A stretch of DNA of 64,000 nucleotides from Isoptericola sp. BMS4. GTDB lineage: Bacteria > Actinomycetota > Actinomycetes > Actinomycetales > Cellulomonadaceae. The stretch lies in NCBI RefSeq assembly GCF_011634835.1, contig NZ_SIRP01000001.1, positions 1,579,643 through 1,643,642 on the forward strand, read 5' to 3'. This document shows, piece by piece, positions 54,148-64,000 of this stretch (position 1 is the stretch's first letter; each line of letters starts with the position of its first letter). The notes under the pieces were generated by a model. That model searched no databases. It saw only the letters and a list, made by a program, of their open reading frames with translations, and was not told the DNA's origin. Made by a program: the position numbers and the translations under genes.

Positions 54148-55236
54148 ATGGTCACCGATCACGACACAGTCCGCGCCAGGACCGGCGCATGGTTGAGGTC
54201 GCCGTCGAACCAGGTCGACCTGCTGCAGACCGCCAAGGCGGCCGTCGCCGCGATGGCCGCCTGGGGGCTCGCGGAGATGGTGCTCGGCCTCGAGCAGGCC
54301 TTCCTCGCTCCCTGGGTGGCTCTCCTCACGGTGCATGCCACGGTGTACCGCACGTTCTGGCGGGGGACCCAGACGGTGCTCGCGGTGGGCACGGGCATCC
54401 TGGTCTCCCTGGTGGTCGTGCAGGCGTTCGGCACGACCGTCCTGTCGTTCGGGCTGGCGCTGGTGGTGGCGCTGGTGCTCGCTCGTGCGCCGGTGTACCG
54501 CGACGAGGGCGTCACCATCGCGACGACCACGCTGTTCGTCACCACCGTCGGGTACGACGCCTCGACGGACCAGACGATCGAGCTGTTGCCGGACCGGCTC
54601 CTCGCCACCGCGATCGGCGTGCTCGTCGCCCTCGTCGTCAACGTGTCGGTCTGGCCCCCGCTCAACGACCGGAGCGCGCAGCAGCAGATCGACGCGGTCG
54701 ACCGTCGGCTCGGGGCGCTGCTCGGGGACATCGCCACCCAGCTGCGGTCACCGTCCGAGGCGCAGCAGGAGCAGGACTGGGTCGAGCGCACCCGCGAGAT
54801 TTCGGCCGACGTCGACCACGCCTGGTCCCTCGTGCGCACGGCGCGCGAGAGCGGGTCGTGGAACCCTCGTCGCCGACGGCATCCCGGGAAAGAGCTCGAG
54901 AGCTACCCGCAGGTCCTCGTCCGACTCGAGGAGGGAGTGTCGTCCACGCGCAGCATCGCCCGCCTGGTACGGGAGTCCGACCGCGACGCCCAGACGTGGG
55001 ACGAGGCGTTCCGCGACCGGTACACCGATCTCCTCGCGGAGGCGGGGCGCCGCGTGGCCCAGCCGGAACCGGAGCTCGCCGCCCTCCGGGACGACCTGCG
55101 GGACCTCGCGGACGACCTGTCGACGGAAGACCTCTCGGGCAAGCTGTGGCCCCTCTACGGCGCGCTCATCGCGAACCTGCAGATGATCGTCGACGTGGTG
55201 GACGACGTGGCCACGGCCCGGCCGGTCCGCACCTGA
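54148..55236 (+). CDS. FUSC/aromatic-acid-exporter family membrane protein
   Basis: A 362-residue protein with five or six transmembrane helices in residues about 25-180 (AAWGLAEMVLGLEQAFLAPW, LLTVHATVYRTFWRGTQTV) of the FUSC/ArAE family, followed by a helical cytosolic half (about 190-360). Members may export aromatic acids or other organic anions. The start is uncertain: the ATG at 54148 sits against GGGAGG, and an upstream GTG is possible. It follows hsdR by 94 bp but looks unrelated. It converges on aceB. Confidence 0.75.
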   Translation: MVTDHDTVRARTGAWLRSPSNQVDLLQTAKAAVAAMAAWGLAEMVLGLEQAFLAPWVALLTVHATVYRTFWRGTQTVLAVGTGILVSLVVVQAFGTTVLSFGLALVVALVLARAPVYRDEGVTIATTTLFVTTVGYDASTDQTIELLPDRLLATAIGVLVALVVNVSVWPPLNDRSAQQQIDAVDRRLGALLGDIATQLRSPSEAQQEQDWVERTREISADVDHAWSLVRTARESGSWNPRRRRHPGKELESYPQVLVRLEEGVSSTRSIARLVRESDRDAQTWDEAFRDRYTDLLAEAGRRVAQPEPELAALRDDLRDLADDLSTEDLSGKLWPLYGALIANLQMIVDVVDDVATARPVRT

Positions 55237-55269
55237 CGGCACGGACCGGCGTGGGGCCCCGGCCCGACG

Positions 55270-56979
55270 TCACGCCGAGAGGTGACGGGCGTACGCGCTC
55301 GTCGTGAGGAACGGCGGGAACTCGTCGCCCAGCGCCACCTCGCGGAAGATCGCCGCGGCGTCGGCGAAGCGGTCGCCGGGGAACCGGTCGAGGCCGCGGA
55401 CGACGTCGCGCAGCACGGCCTCGCACCGGGCCCGGGTGATCGGCGCGCCGTCGTCCGTCGTCGTGCCCGCGGCGATCCACTGCCACACCTGCGACCGGGA
55501 GATCTCCGCCGTCGCGGCGTCCTCCATGAGGTGGTCGATCGCGGCGGCGCCCTGGCCGCGCAGCCACGACTCGAGGTAGCGCACGCCCACCGAGACGTTG
55601 GTGCGCAGCCCGGCCTCGGTGACGGTGGCGCCGGCGCGGCGGGCGGAGGCGACGTCGAGCAGCTCCGCCTGCCCGACGGCGACGTCGTCGCGCTGCCGGC
55701 CCACCTGGTTCTCGGCGTCGCCGAGCACCTCGTCGAAGGCCCCGCGCGCCACCTCGATGAGGTCGGGGTGCGCCACCCAGGTGCCGTCGAAGCCGTCGCC
55801 GGCCTCGCGGGTCTTGTCGGCCCAGACCTGTTCGATCGCGCGCTCGGTGACCTCGGGGGAGCGGCGGTCGGGGATGAAGGCGCTCATCCCGCCGATGGCG
55901 TGCGCCCCGCGCCGGTGGCAGGTGGCGACCAGCAGCTCGGTGTACGCGCGCATGAACGGCGCCGTCATCGTCACCTGTCCGCGGTCGGGCAGCACGTACG
56001 AGTCGCCGCGGGTGCGGAAGCACTTGATGACGCTGAACAGGTAGTCCCAGCGGCCCGCGTTGAGCCCGGCGCAGTGGTCGCGCAGCTCGTAGAGGATCTC
56101 CTCCATCTCGAACGCGGCCGGCAGCGTCTCGATGAGCACGGTCGCCCGGACGGTGCCGCGCGGGATGCCGAGCGCGTCCTGCGCGACCTCGAACACCTCG
56201 TTCCACAGCCTGGCCTCGCGGTGCCCCTCCAGCTTCGGCAGGTAGAAGTACGGCCCCCGCCCGCGGGCGATGAGCTCGGCCGCGTTGTGGAACAGGTACA
56301 GCCCGAAGTCGACGAGGGTGCCCGACGTGGGCTGCGTGGCGCCGTCCGGTCCGGTGTAGGCCAGGTGCGACTCGAACAGGTGCCACCCGCGCGGCCGGAA
56401 GACGATCGTCGGCAGGTCGGTGAGCGTGCTCGAGCGCAGCGCGTACCGCTTGCCGGCCTCGTTGGTGAACGTCAGGGTGCCGCGGATCGCGTCGTGGAGG
56501 GCGAGCTGGCCGTCCACGACGTTGCGCCACGTCGGGGACTGCGCGTCCTCGGCGTCCGCAAGCCAGCAGCGGGCACCGGAGTTGAGCGCGTTGATCGTCA
56601 TCTTCGGGTCGGTCGGCCCGGTGATCTCGACCCGGCGGTCGGACAGCCCGGGGGCGCCGTCCGACCCCGCCACGCGCCAGGACGGGTCGTCGCGCAGCGG
56701 GCGGGTGGCGGGTCGGAAGTCCGGGTCCTCGCCGTCGGCGATCGTGCGCATGCGCCGCTGTCGATCCAGGAGCAGGGAGGTGCGGGCGTCGGCGAACCGG
56801 TCGTGCAGCATCGCGAGGAACGCCAGCGCCTCCGGCGTGAGGATCTCCTCGTCGCGGGGGCCGAGCGGCGCGGTGACGCTGATGCTGCCCTCGGCGAGGG
56901 TCCGGTCGCCCCAGACCGACGGGCCGGTGGCGGTGTCGGCGAGGGGGGTGCTGGTGGGCGGGGGAGCGAGCGTGGTCAT
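55270..56979 (-). CDS. aceB: Malate synthase A
   Basis: A 569-residue malate synthase A. Motifs include TDPKMTINALNSGARCWLAD (substrate region), FRPRGWHLFESHL, VLIETLPAAFEMEEILYELR (catalytic and magnesium residues) and GTWVAHPDL, with the C-terminal lid (YLESWLRGQGAAAI). It condenses glyoxylate with acetyl-CoA to malate in the glyoxylate shunt. Length is normal for the A form. GGAAGGA lies upstream of the ATG. It follows aceA with an 88-bp gap on the same strand. Confidence 0.93.
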   Translation of the reverse strand: MTTLAPPPTSTPLADTATGPSVWGDRTLAEGSISVTAPLGPRDEEILTPEALAFLAMLHDRFADARTSLLLDRQRRMRTIADGEDPDFRPATRPLRDDPSWRVAGSDGAPGLSDRRVEITGPTDPKMTINALNSGARCWLADAEDAQSPTWRNVVDGQLALHDAIRGTLTFTNEAGKRYALRSSTLTDLPTIVFRPRGWHLFESHLAYTGPDGATQPTSGTLVDFGLYLFHNAAELIARGRGPYFYLPKLEGHREARLWNEVFEVAQDALGIPRGTVRATVLIETLPAAFEMEEILYELRDHCAGLNAGRWDYLFSVIKCFRTRGDSYVLPDRGQVTMTAPFMRAYTELLVATCHRRGAHAIGGMSAFIPDRRSPEVTERAIEQVWADKTREAGDGFDGTWVAHPDLIEVARGAFDEVLGDAENQVGRQRDDVAVGQAELLDVASARRAGATVTEAGLRTNVSVGVRYLESWLRGQGAAAIDHLMEDAATAEISRSQVWQWIAAGTTTDDGAPITRARCEAVLRDVVRGLDRFPGDRFADAAAIFREVALGDEFPPFLTTSAYARHLSA

Positions 56980-57067
56980 GGTGCGGTCCTTCCACGGGCC
57001 GGCGTCCCGCTCGTGCGGGGTATCCACGCGATAGCCCGCAGTAGCGGGACGCCGGGGACGGATGCGG

Positions 57068-58390
<1,323 letters not shown>

Positions 58391-58470
58391 GTCGGTACCT
58401 CCGGGTCGGTGCGGTGCGTCCTTGGCCACGACCCTCGCCCGTCGACAACCCCCGCGGCCAGCGCTCAGAG

Positions 58471-58494
58471 GGAGAAGTTTCGGAATTCTTCTCC
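58471..58494. promoter_or_regulatory. Candidate RamB operator between aceA and regulator
   Basis: A 24-base inverted repeat, GGAGAAG (58471-58477) and CTTCTCC (58488-58494) around TTTCGGAATT, AT-rich in a 74% GC context. It lies 80 bp from the aceA start and 35 bp from the regulator's ATG. The core resembles the AAAGTTTGCAAA site of Corynebacterium RamB in its AAGTTT half. Confidence 0.5.
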
Positions 58495-58528
58495 TGGACG
58501 GAAGCAGTGGCCTGTGTCACCCTCGAGC

Positions 58529-60049
58529 ATGGCGATCTCGACCCGGCAGGGCCCCGATACCCGGGACGGCGCGGCCGTCCCGCTCGCGCAGGAGGCCGAC
58601 GCGCTCACCATCGGCCGGCGTGTGCGGCACCTGCGCACCCGCCGTGGCATGACCCTGGAGCAGCTCGGGGAGGCCATCGGACGTGCGCCGTCGCAGGTCT
58701 CGATGCTGGAGAACGGCAAGCGCGAGCCCACCATCGCGCGCCTGCAGGCGGTCGCTCGCGCGCTCGGCGCGAGCGTGGAGGACCTGCTCTCCCCGCAGGC
58801 GCCGACGCACCGCGACGGCCTGGAGATCGAGCTGGAGCGTGTGCAACACGGCCCGCTCTTCTCCGCGCTCGGGGTACGGCCGGTCCGGGTCACGAAGTCG
58901 CTGCCGACCGACGCGCTGGAGGCCATCGTGGCGCTGCAGCACGAGCTGGAGCGGCTGCACACCGAGCGGGCGCTCACGCCCGAGGAGGCGCGGCGCGCCA
59001 ACACCGAGCTGCGGGCGGACATGCGCGCCAAGGACAACTACTTCCCGGAGCTGGAGCATCTCGCCCGCGGTCTGCTCGACGGGGTGGGGCACGCGCGCGG
59101 GCCGCTGCCGCAGCGCGCGGCGGGGGAGCTCGCGGCGCACCTCGGGTTCGCCATCCACTACGTGCCGGACGTCCCGCAGTCCACCCGTGCCGTCATCGAC
59201 CGCCGGCACGGCCGCGTGTACCTGCCGAGCGACGGCATCCGTGGGCGCTCCGACGCGAGGTCGGCCCTGCTGCAGGCCCTGGCCTCGCACGTGCTCGACC
59301 ACGCCGAGCCGCGCGACTACTCCGAGTTCCTGCGCCAGCGGGTGGAGGCCAACTACCTGTGCGCGGCGCTGCTGATCCCCGAGCGCGACGCGGTGAAGAC
59401 GCTGCGCGAGGCCAAGGAGGCCCGGGCGATCTCGCTGGAGGACCTGCGCGACGCCTTCGCCGTGTCCTACGAGACGGCGGCCCACCGGTTCACCAACCTC
59501 GCCACCCGGCACCTGGGCATCGGGGTGCACTTCATGAAGGTCCATGAGTCCGGGGCGATCCACAAGGCGTACGAGAACGACGGCGTGCGCTTCCCCGCCG
59601 ACGCCCTCGGCACCGTCGAGGGCCAGCACGTGTGCCGGCACTGGACCGCCCGCGTCGTCTTCGGGATCACCGACCGGCTCAGCCCCTACTACCAGTACAC
59701 GGACACCCCGACGGGCACGTACTGGTGCACCTCCCGGGTCGCGGACACCGCGGACGGCCGGTTCTCCGTGAGCGTCGGCGTCCCGTACGCGCAGGTCAAG
59801 TGGTTCCTGGGGCGGGAGACGACGGCGCGGGCGACGTCGCGCTGCCCCGACGAGGGCTGCTGCCGGCGCCCGCGTGAGCCCCTGGCGCAGCGGTGGGACG
59901 GCCAGGCGTTCCCCAGCGCCCGCCCGCACGCGTCCATGCTCGCGGCGATGCCGTCGGGCGCGTTCCCCGGGGTGGACACCACCGAGGTCTACGAGTTCCT
60001 CGAGCGGCACGCCCCGTCGGGCGACGGACGGCACGCGCCGACGGCGTGA
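58529..60049 (+). CDS. RamB-like XRE/DUF2083 short-chain fatty acid regulator
   Basis: A 506-residue regulator. Helix-turn-helix at about residues 25-85 (RRGMTLEQLGEAIGRAPSQVSMLE), central ImmA/IrrE-like domain (about 190-350) and C-terminal DUF2083 domain with a cysteine cluster (SRCPDEGCCRRP, about 446-457). This plan matches RamB of corynebacteria and mycobacteria, which controls aceA/aceB and other acetate genes. It is divergent from aceA, with a palindrome between them. The ATG at 58529 starts just before the HTH. Confidence 0.85.
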   Translation: MAISTRQGPDTRDGAAVPLAQEADALTIGRRVRHLRTRRGMTLEQLGEAIGRAPSQVSMLENGKREPTIARLQAVARALGASVEDLLSPQAPTHRDGLEIELERVQHGPLFSALGVRPVRVTKSLPTDALEAIVALQHELERLHTERALTPEEARRANTELRADMRAKDNYFPELEHLARGLLDGVGHARGPLPQRAAGELAAHLGFAIHYVPDVPQSTRAVIDRRHGRVYLPSDGIRGRSDARSALLQALASHVLDHAEPRDYSEFLRQRVEANYLCAALLIPERDAVKTLREAKEARAISLEDLRDAFAVSYETAAHRFTNLATRHLGIGVHFMKVHESGAIHKAYENDGVRFPADALGTVEGQHVCRHWTARVVFGITDRLSPYYQYTDTPTGTYWCTSRVADTADGRFSVSVGVPYAQVKWFLGRETTARATSRCPDEGCCRRPREPLAQRWDGQAFPSARPHASMLAAMPSGAFPGVDTTEVYEFLERHAPSGDGRHAPTA

Positions 60050-60125
60050 CGGGACGCGACGGAAGCCCCCCGCTTGGGTAGCATCGACGAGCCCTGATCG
60101 GGCATCCACCACACACCGGAGAACG

Positions 60126-63100
60126 ATGAGGTTCATGACCGGAGACGACGCCGTGCGCGAGCAGATCCTGCGCGCCACCGAGGACCAGCCGGACGAGATC
60201 AGAGACGCGGCCCAGCGGCTGTACGCGGCCGTCGCCGCGGAGGACCTCACCGACCGGGAGCCCCGCGACGTCGCGGGCGCGATCGCGTCGATGTGCGACC
60301 TCGCCGCCCGCCGCGACCCGGGCCAGACGCTCGTCCGCGTGTTCACGCCCACCCTGCGCGAGAACGGCTGGACGTCGCGGCGCACGATCGTCGACGTCTG
60401 CACCGACGACGCGCCGTTCCTGGTCGACTCCGTCGAGGCCGCGGTGGCCCGCCACGGCTCCACCGTGCACCTGCTCACGCACCCCATCGTGGAGGTGCGC
60501 CGCGACGACGACGGCGCGCTGCTGGGCCTCGGCGCCCACGGCGGCCGGCTCGAGTCGTGGATGCACCTCGAGACGGACCGGATCGCCACCCCGGAGGAGC
60601 GGGACGAGCTCGCGGCTCGTCTGGAGGACGTCGTCGGCGACGTGCACCGCGCCGTCGACGACTGGCGGGCCATGCGGCGGGCGTGCCTGGACGTCTGCAC
60701 CGACCTGCGCACGCAGCCGCCGTCCACCGTGGACCCCGAGTCGGTCGCGCCGACGGTGCAGTTCCTCACGTGGCTCGCCGAGGACCACTTCACGTTCCTC
60801 GGCTACCGTGAGTACGCCCTCGGCACGGAGGACGGGGCGGAGGTGCTGCGGCCGGTGCCGCACACGGGCCTCGGCATCCTGCGCAAGCCGGCGGACTCCG
60901 TGGTGCACCTGCGCCCGCAGGCGCAGCGCACGGCCCGCGAGCCGCGGCTGCTCACCATCACCAAGGCGAACTCGCGCGCCACCGTGCACCGCGACGTGTA
61001 CCTCGACTACGTCGGCGTGCGGACGTTCGACGACGACGGCAACGTCACCGGCGAGCGGCGGATCCTCGGGCTCTTCACCTCCGCCGCGTACGCCTCCTCC
61101 GTCCTGACGCTGCCGATCGTCGCGGCGAAGGTCCGGTCGGTGCTGGACGCGTCGGGCTTCGCACCGACGTCCCACTCGGGCAAGGACCTGCTGCAGGTGC
61201 TGGAGCAGTACCCGCGCGACGAGCTGTTCCAGGACTCGGCGGAGCACCTGCACCAGGTCGCCGCCCAGGTGATCCGCCTGCGCGAGCGGCGCCGTGCCCG
61301 CATCTTCCTGCGCAAGGACGAGTTCGACCGGTTCGTCTCGGCGCTCGTGTTCCTGCCCCGCGACCGCTACAACACCACGGTGCGCCTGCGGGTCGAGGAG
61401 CTGCTGCGCACGGCGTTCGGCGCCGAGCGGGTGGAGCACACCACGCGGGTGGGCGACGCGCCGCTCGCGCAGCTGCACTTCGTGGTGCGGGTGCCGCGGG
61501 GCGGGACCGTCCCGGACGTGGGGGAGGAGGAGCTGCAGCGGCGGCTGGAGGCCGCCATCCGCACGTGGGAGGCCGCGCTCGTCGACGAGCTGCACCACCG
61601 CCACGGCGAGGACGAGGCCGCGGCGATCCTGGGCCGCTACGGCTCCGCGTTCCCCGAGGCCTACAAGGAGCAGGTCGGCCCCGCGGCCGCCGTCGGCGAC
61701 ATCGCCCGGCTCGAGAGCCTCGGTGACGACCGGCCGATCGCGGTGCACCTGTACGCCCCCGACGGCGCCGAGCCGGGCGTGCGCCGACTCACCGTCGCGT
61801 CGCTGCGCGAGTACCCGCTCACGCAGGTGCTGCCGGTCCTGACCGACCTCGGCGTCGACGTCGTCGACGAGCGCCCGTACACGATCAGGCTCTCCGACGG
61901 CGAGACACGGCACGTCTCCGACTTCGGCCTCACCGTGGCCGACCCCGCGCTGTGGGGCGACGACGTGACGGCGGAGGCGTTCGAGGACGCGTTCCGCGCG
62001 GTGTGGTCGGGTGCCGCGGAGAGCGACACCCTGAACGCCCTCGTGCTGCGGGCCGGGCTGCCGTGGCGGTCCATCGTCATCCTGCGCGCGGTCGGCCGGT
62101 ACCTGCGCCAGACCGGGTCGGCGTTCTCCGTGGAGTACATCGACGAGGCACTGATCGCCCACCCCCGGCTCGCGACCGACCTCGTGCGCCTCTTCGCGCT
62201 GCGCTTCGACCCGGACGACGGCGCGGACGACGGCGCGGGCGCCGACGGCTCCGGCAGGGACGAGCGGGCCCGCCGGGCGACGGAGGCGTTCCTGGCCGAC
62301 CTGGACGACGTCGCCAGCCTCGACCACGACCGGATCCTGCGGTCCTTCGTCGGGGTGATCGGCGCGGTCTGGCGCACGAACTTCTACACCCGCGACGCCG
62401 ACGGCTCGCCCCGCCCGTGGGTGTCGATGAAGCTCGACTGCGCCGCCGTGCCCGACCTGCCGCAGCCGCGCCCCATGGCGGAGATCTGGGTGTACTCGCC
62501 GCGGGTCGAGGGCGTGCACCTGAGGTTCGGCAAGGTGGCGCGCGGCGGGCTGCGCTGGAGCGACCGCCGCGAGGACTTCCGCACCGAGGTGCTCGGCCTG
62601 GTGAAGGCGCAGATGGTCAAGAACGCGGTGATCGTGCCGACCGGCTCCAAGGGCGGGTTCGTCGCCAAGCAGCTGCCCGACGCCGGGGACCGGGCCGCGT
62701 GGCTGGCGGAGGGCAAGGAGGCGTACCGCACGTTCGTCCGGGGCCTGCTGGACGTCACCGACAACCGGGACGGCAGCACGGTCGTGCCGCCGGAGCGGGT
62801 GGTGCGTCACGACGGCGACGACCCCTACCTGGTGGTCGCGGCGGACAAGGGCACCGCGTCGTTCTCCGACATCGCCAACGCCATCTCGGCCGAGTACGGG
62901 TTCTGGCTGGACGACGCCTTCGCGTCCGGCGGGTCGGCGGGCTACGACCACAAGGCGATGGGGATCACGGCCCGCGGCGCCTGGGAGTCGGTCAAGCGGC
63001 ACTTCCGCGAGCTGGGGCACGACACGCAGACGCAGGACTTCACGGTGGTGGGCGTCGGCGACATGTCGGGCGACGTCTTCGGCAACGGGATGCTGCTGTC

Positions 63101-64000
63101 CGAGCACATCCGGCTGGTGGCGGCGTTCGACCACCGTCACGTGTTCGTCGACCCGGACCCCGACGCGGCGTCCTCCTACGCCGAGCGGCGGCGGCTGTTC
63201 GAGCTGTCCGGCTCGACGTGGGCCGACTACGACCGCGACCTGATCTCGGCCGGCGGGGGCGTCTTCCCGCTGTCGGCGAAGAAGATCCCGGTGAGTCCGC
63301 AGATGGCCGAGGCGCTCGGGCTCGGCCCCGCCGTGGGCTCCCTCACCCCGGCCGAGCTGAAGCGTGCCGTGCTGCTCGCCCCCGTCGACCTGCTGTGGAA
63401 CGGCGGCATCGGGACGTACGTCAAGGCGTCCACCGAGACGCACGCCGAGATCGGCGACCGCGCCAACGACGCGATCCGCGTGGACGGCGCCGCGCTGCGG
63501 GTCCGGGTGGTCGGCGAGGGCGGGAACCTGGGCGTCAGCCAGCGGGGGCGGATCGAGGCCGCGCAGGCCGGCGTGCAGGTCAACACGGACGCCGTCGACA
63601 ACTCGGCGGGCGTGGGCACCTCCGACAAGGAGGTGAACATCAAGATCCTGCTCGGCGAGCTGATGCGGTCGGGGCGGATGGACCTGGCCGAGCGCGACGC
63701 GCTGCTGCAGGCCATGACCGACGAGGTCGCCCACCAGGTGCTGCGGGACAACTACGAGCAGAACGTGCTGCTCGGCAACTCCCGGGCGAACGCGGCCGTG
63801 ATGCTGCCGGTGCACGAGCGGCTCGTCGAGTGGCTGGAGCGGCGCGGCGAGCTGGACCGCGAGCTGGAGTTCCTGCCGGACGCCACCGAGATCGCCGAGC
63901 GCGCCGCGCGGCAGCGGGGCCTGACCCGGCCGGAGTTCGCGGTGCTGGTCGCCTACGCGAAGCTGGCGCTCAAGGCGGACCTCACCGAGACGGACCTGGC
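60126..64000 (+). CDS. NAD-specific glutamate dehydrogenase, large type (truncated by window end)
   Basis: At least 1,291 codons of a 180-kDa-type NAD-glutamate dehydrogenase, cut off by the window edge (family length about 1,600). N-terminal ACT-like regions (CTDDAPFLVDSVEAAV, HFTFLGYREY) precede the catalytic core: EIWVYSPRVEGVHLRFGKVA, GLRWSDRREDFRTEV, KAQMVKNAVIVPTGSKGG, GVGDMSGDVFGNGML and VVGEGGNLGVSQRGRIEAAQ. It deaminates glutamate to 2-oxoglutarate in catabolism. The ATG at 60126 has GGAGA very close; the ATG at 60135 is the alternative. The reading frame is intact to the end. Confidence 0.9.
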   Translation, partial: MRFMTGDDAVREQILRATEDQPDEIRDAAQRLYAAVAAEDLTDREPRDVAGAIASMCDLAARRDPGQTLVRVFTPTLRENGWTSRRTIVDVCTDDAPFLVDSVEAAVARHGSTVHLLTHPIVEVRRDDDGALLGLGAHGGRLESWMHLETDRIATPEERDELAARLEDVVGDVHRAVDDWRAMRRACLDVCTDLRTQPPSTVDPESVAPTVQFLTWLAEDHFTFLGYREYALGTEDGAEVLRPVPHTGLGILRKPADSVVHLRPQAQRTAREPRLLTITKANSRATVHRDVYLDYVGVRTFDDDGNVTGERRILGLFTSAAYASSVLTLPIVAAKVRSVLDASGFAPTSHSGKDLLQVLEQYPRDELFQDSAEHLHQVAAQVIRLRERRRARIFLRKDEFDRFVSALVFLPRDRYNTTVRLRVEELLRTAFGAERVEHTTRVGDAPLAQLHFVVRVPRGGTVPDVGEEELQRRLEAAIRTWEAALVDELHHRHGEDEAAAILGRYGSAFPEAYKEQVGPAAAVGDIARLESLGDDRPIAVHLYAPDGAEPGVRRLTVASLREYPLTQVLPVLTDLGVDVVDERPYTIRLSDGETRHVSDFGLTVADPALWGDDVTAEAFEDAFRAVWSGAAESDTLNALVLRAGLPWRSIVILRAVGRYLRQTGSAFSVEYIDEALIAHPRLATDLVRLFALRFDPDDGADDGAGADGSGRDERARRATEAFLADLDDVASLDHDRILRSFVGVIGAVWRTNFYTRDADGSPRPWVSMKLDCAAVPDLPQPRPMAEIWVYSPRVEGVHLRFGKVARGGLRWSDRREDFRTEVLGLVKAQMVKNAVIVPTGSKGGFVAKQLPDAGDRAAWLAEGKEAYRTFVRGLLDVTDNRDGSTVVPPERVVRHDGDDPYLVVAADKGTASFSDIANAISAEYGFWLDDAFASGGSAGYDHKAMGITARGAWESVKRHFRELGHDTQTQDFTVVGVGDMSGDVFGNGMLLSEHIRLVAAFDHRHVFVDPDPDAASSYAERRRLFELSGSTWADYDRDLISAGGGVFPLSAKKIPVSPQMAEALGLGPAVGSLTPAELKRAVLLAPVDLLWNGGIGTYVKASTETHAEIGDRANDAIRVDGAALRVRVVGEGGNLGVSQRGRIEAAQAGVQVNTDAVDNSAGVGTSDKEVNIKILLGELMRSGRMDLAERDALLQAMTDEVAHQVLRDNYEQNVLLGNSRANAAVMLPVHERLVEWLERRGELDRELEFLPDATEIAERAARQRGLTRPEFAVLVAYAKLALKADLTETDL

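Noticed and set aside
50541-54155. 1,204-residue minus-strand open frame
   Set aside because: Antisense shadow of hsdR; long only because stop codons are rare in GC-rich DNA.
59796-63815. 1,339-residue minus-strand open frame
   Set aside because: Antisense shadow of the glutamate dehydrogenase gene, rich in V/R/H/A with no domain; the plus strand encodes all family motifs.

Overview
The window is 64 kb of very GC-rich DNA with dense genes, many GTG starts, short or overlapping gene junctions and several apparently leaderless genes. The gene content (ECF42-type sigma factor with a DGPF partner, CGNR regulator, DUF1918/DUF1876 protein, SseA-SufE pair, RamB-type regulator beside aceA/aceB, 180-kDa-type NAD glutamate dehydrogenase) points to an actinobacterium. 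My best guess is Micrococcales (Cellulomonadaceae or Promicromonosporaceae), but I cannot prove the genus. I saw no tRNA, rRNA, CRISPR array, integrase or insertion sequence.

Layout. 0.3-14 kb: small regulators and transporters (ECF42/DGPF pair, polar amino-acid ABC uptake system, epoxide hydrolase divergent from a CGNR regulator, AGCS alanine/sodium symporter, ribbon-helix-helix regulator followed by a DrrAB-like exporter operon). 13.8-15.3 kb: sulfur-transfer pair (SufE, SseA). 15.4-24 kb: a purine salvage and oxidation operon (guanine deaminase-like enzyme, NCS2 purine permease, XdhC, FAD subunit, and a fused 2Fe-2S plus molybdenum subunit of xanthine dehydrogenase), with a MocA-like nucleotidyltransferase and an HxlR regulator convergent to it. 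24-34 kb: oxidoreductases, an SBF-like transporter, regulators, a GAF regulator with aldehyde dehydrogenase and DUF779, and two HNH-type zinc proteins.

34.4-54 kb is accessory. A broken RibD/DHFR-family gene ends in a perfect 31-bp inverted repeat. Next come three minus-strand genes, the largest a long helical protein with a degenerate nuclease-like segment. Divergent from them is a type I restriction-modification locus that begins with an HTH / dead-methylase-like / specificity-domain-like protein, followed by hsdM and hsdS. hsdR lies 8 kb further on. Between hsdS and hsdR sit an AbiF-family HEPN protein with its own small RNA gene, an ATPase plus TOPRIM-like (DUF4276) pair, two orphan genes, a Fic protein, and a minus-strand PIF1-like helicase fused to a DnaQ-like and a BRCT domain. 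This is the most likely place for undescribed biology.

54-64 kb returns to core metabolism: an FUSC-family membrane protein, the glyoxylate shunt (malate synthase, isocitrate lyase) divergent from its likely RamB-type regulator, and the first 1,291 codons of an NAD-specific glutamate dehydrogenase that runs off the window.

Long palindromes occupy the four roomier convergent gene junctions (8.2, 12.9, 22.8 and 34.7 kb). The first two belong to one sequence family. A further palindrome lies in frame inside xdhC.
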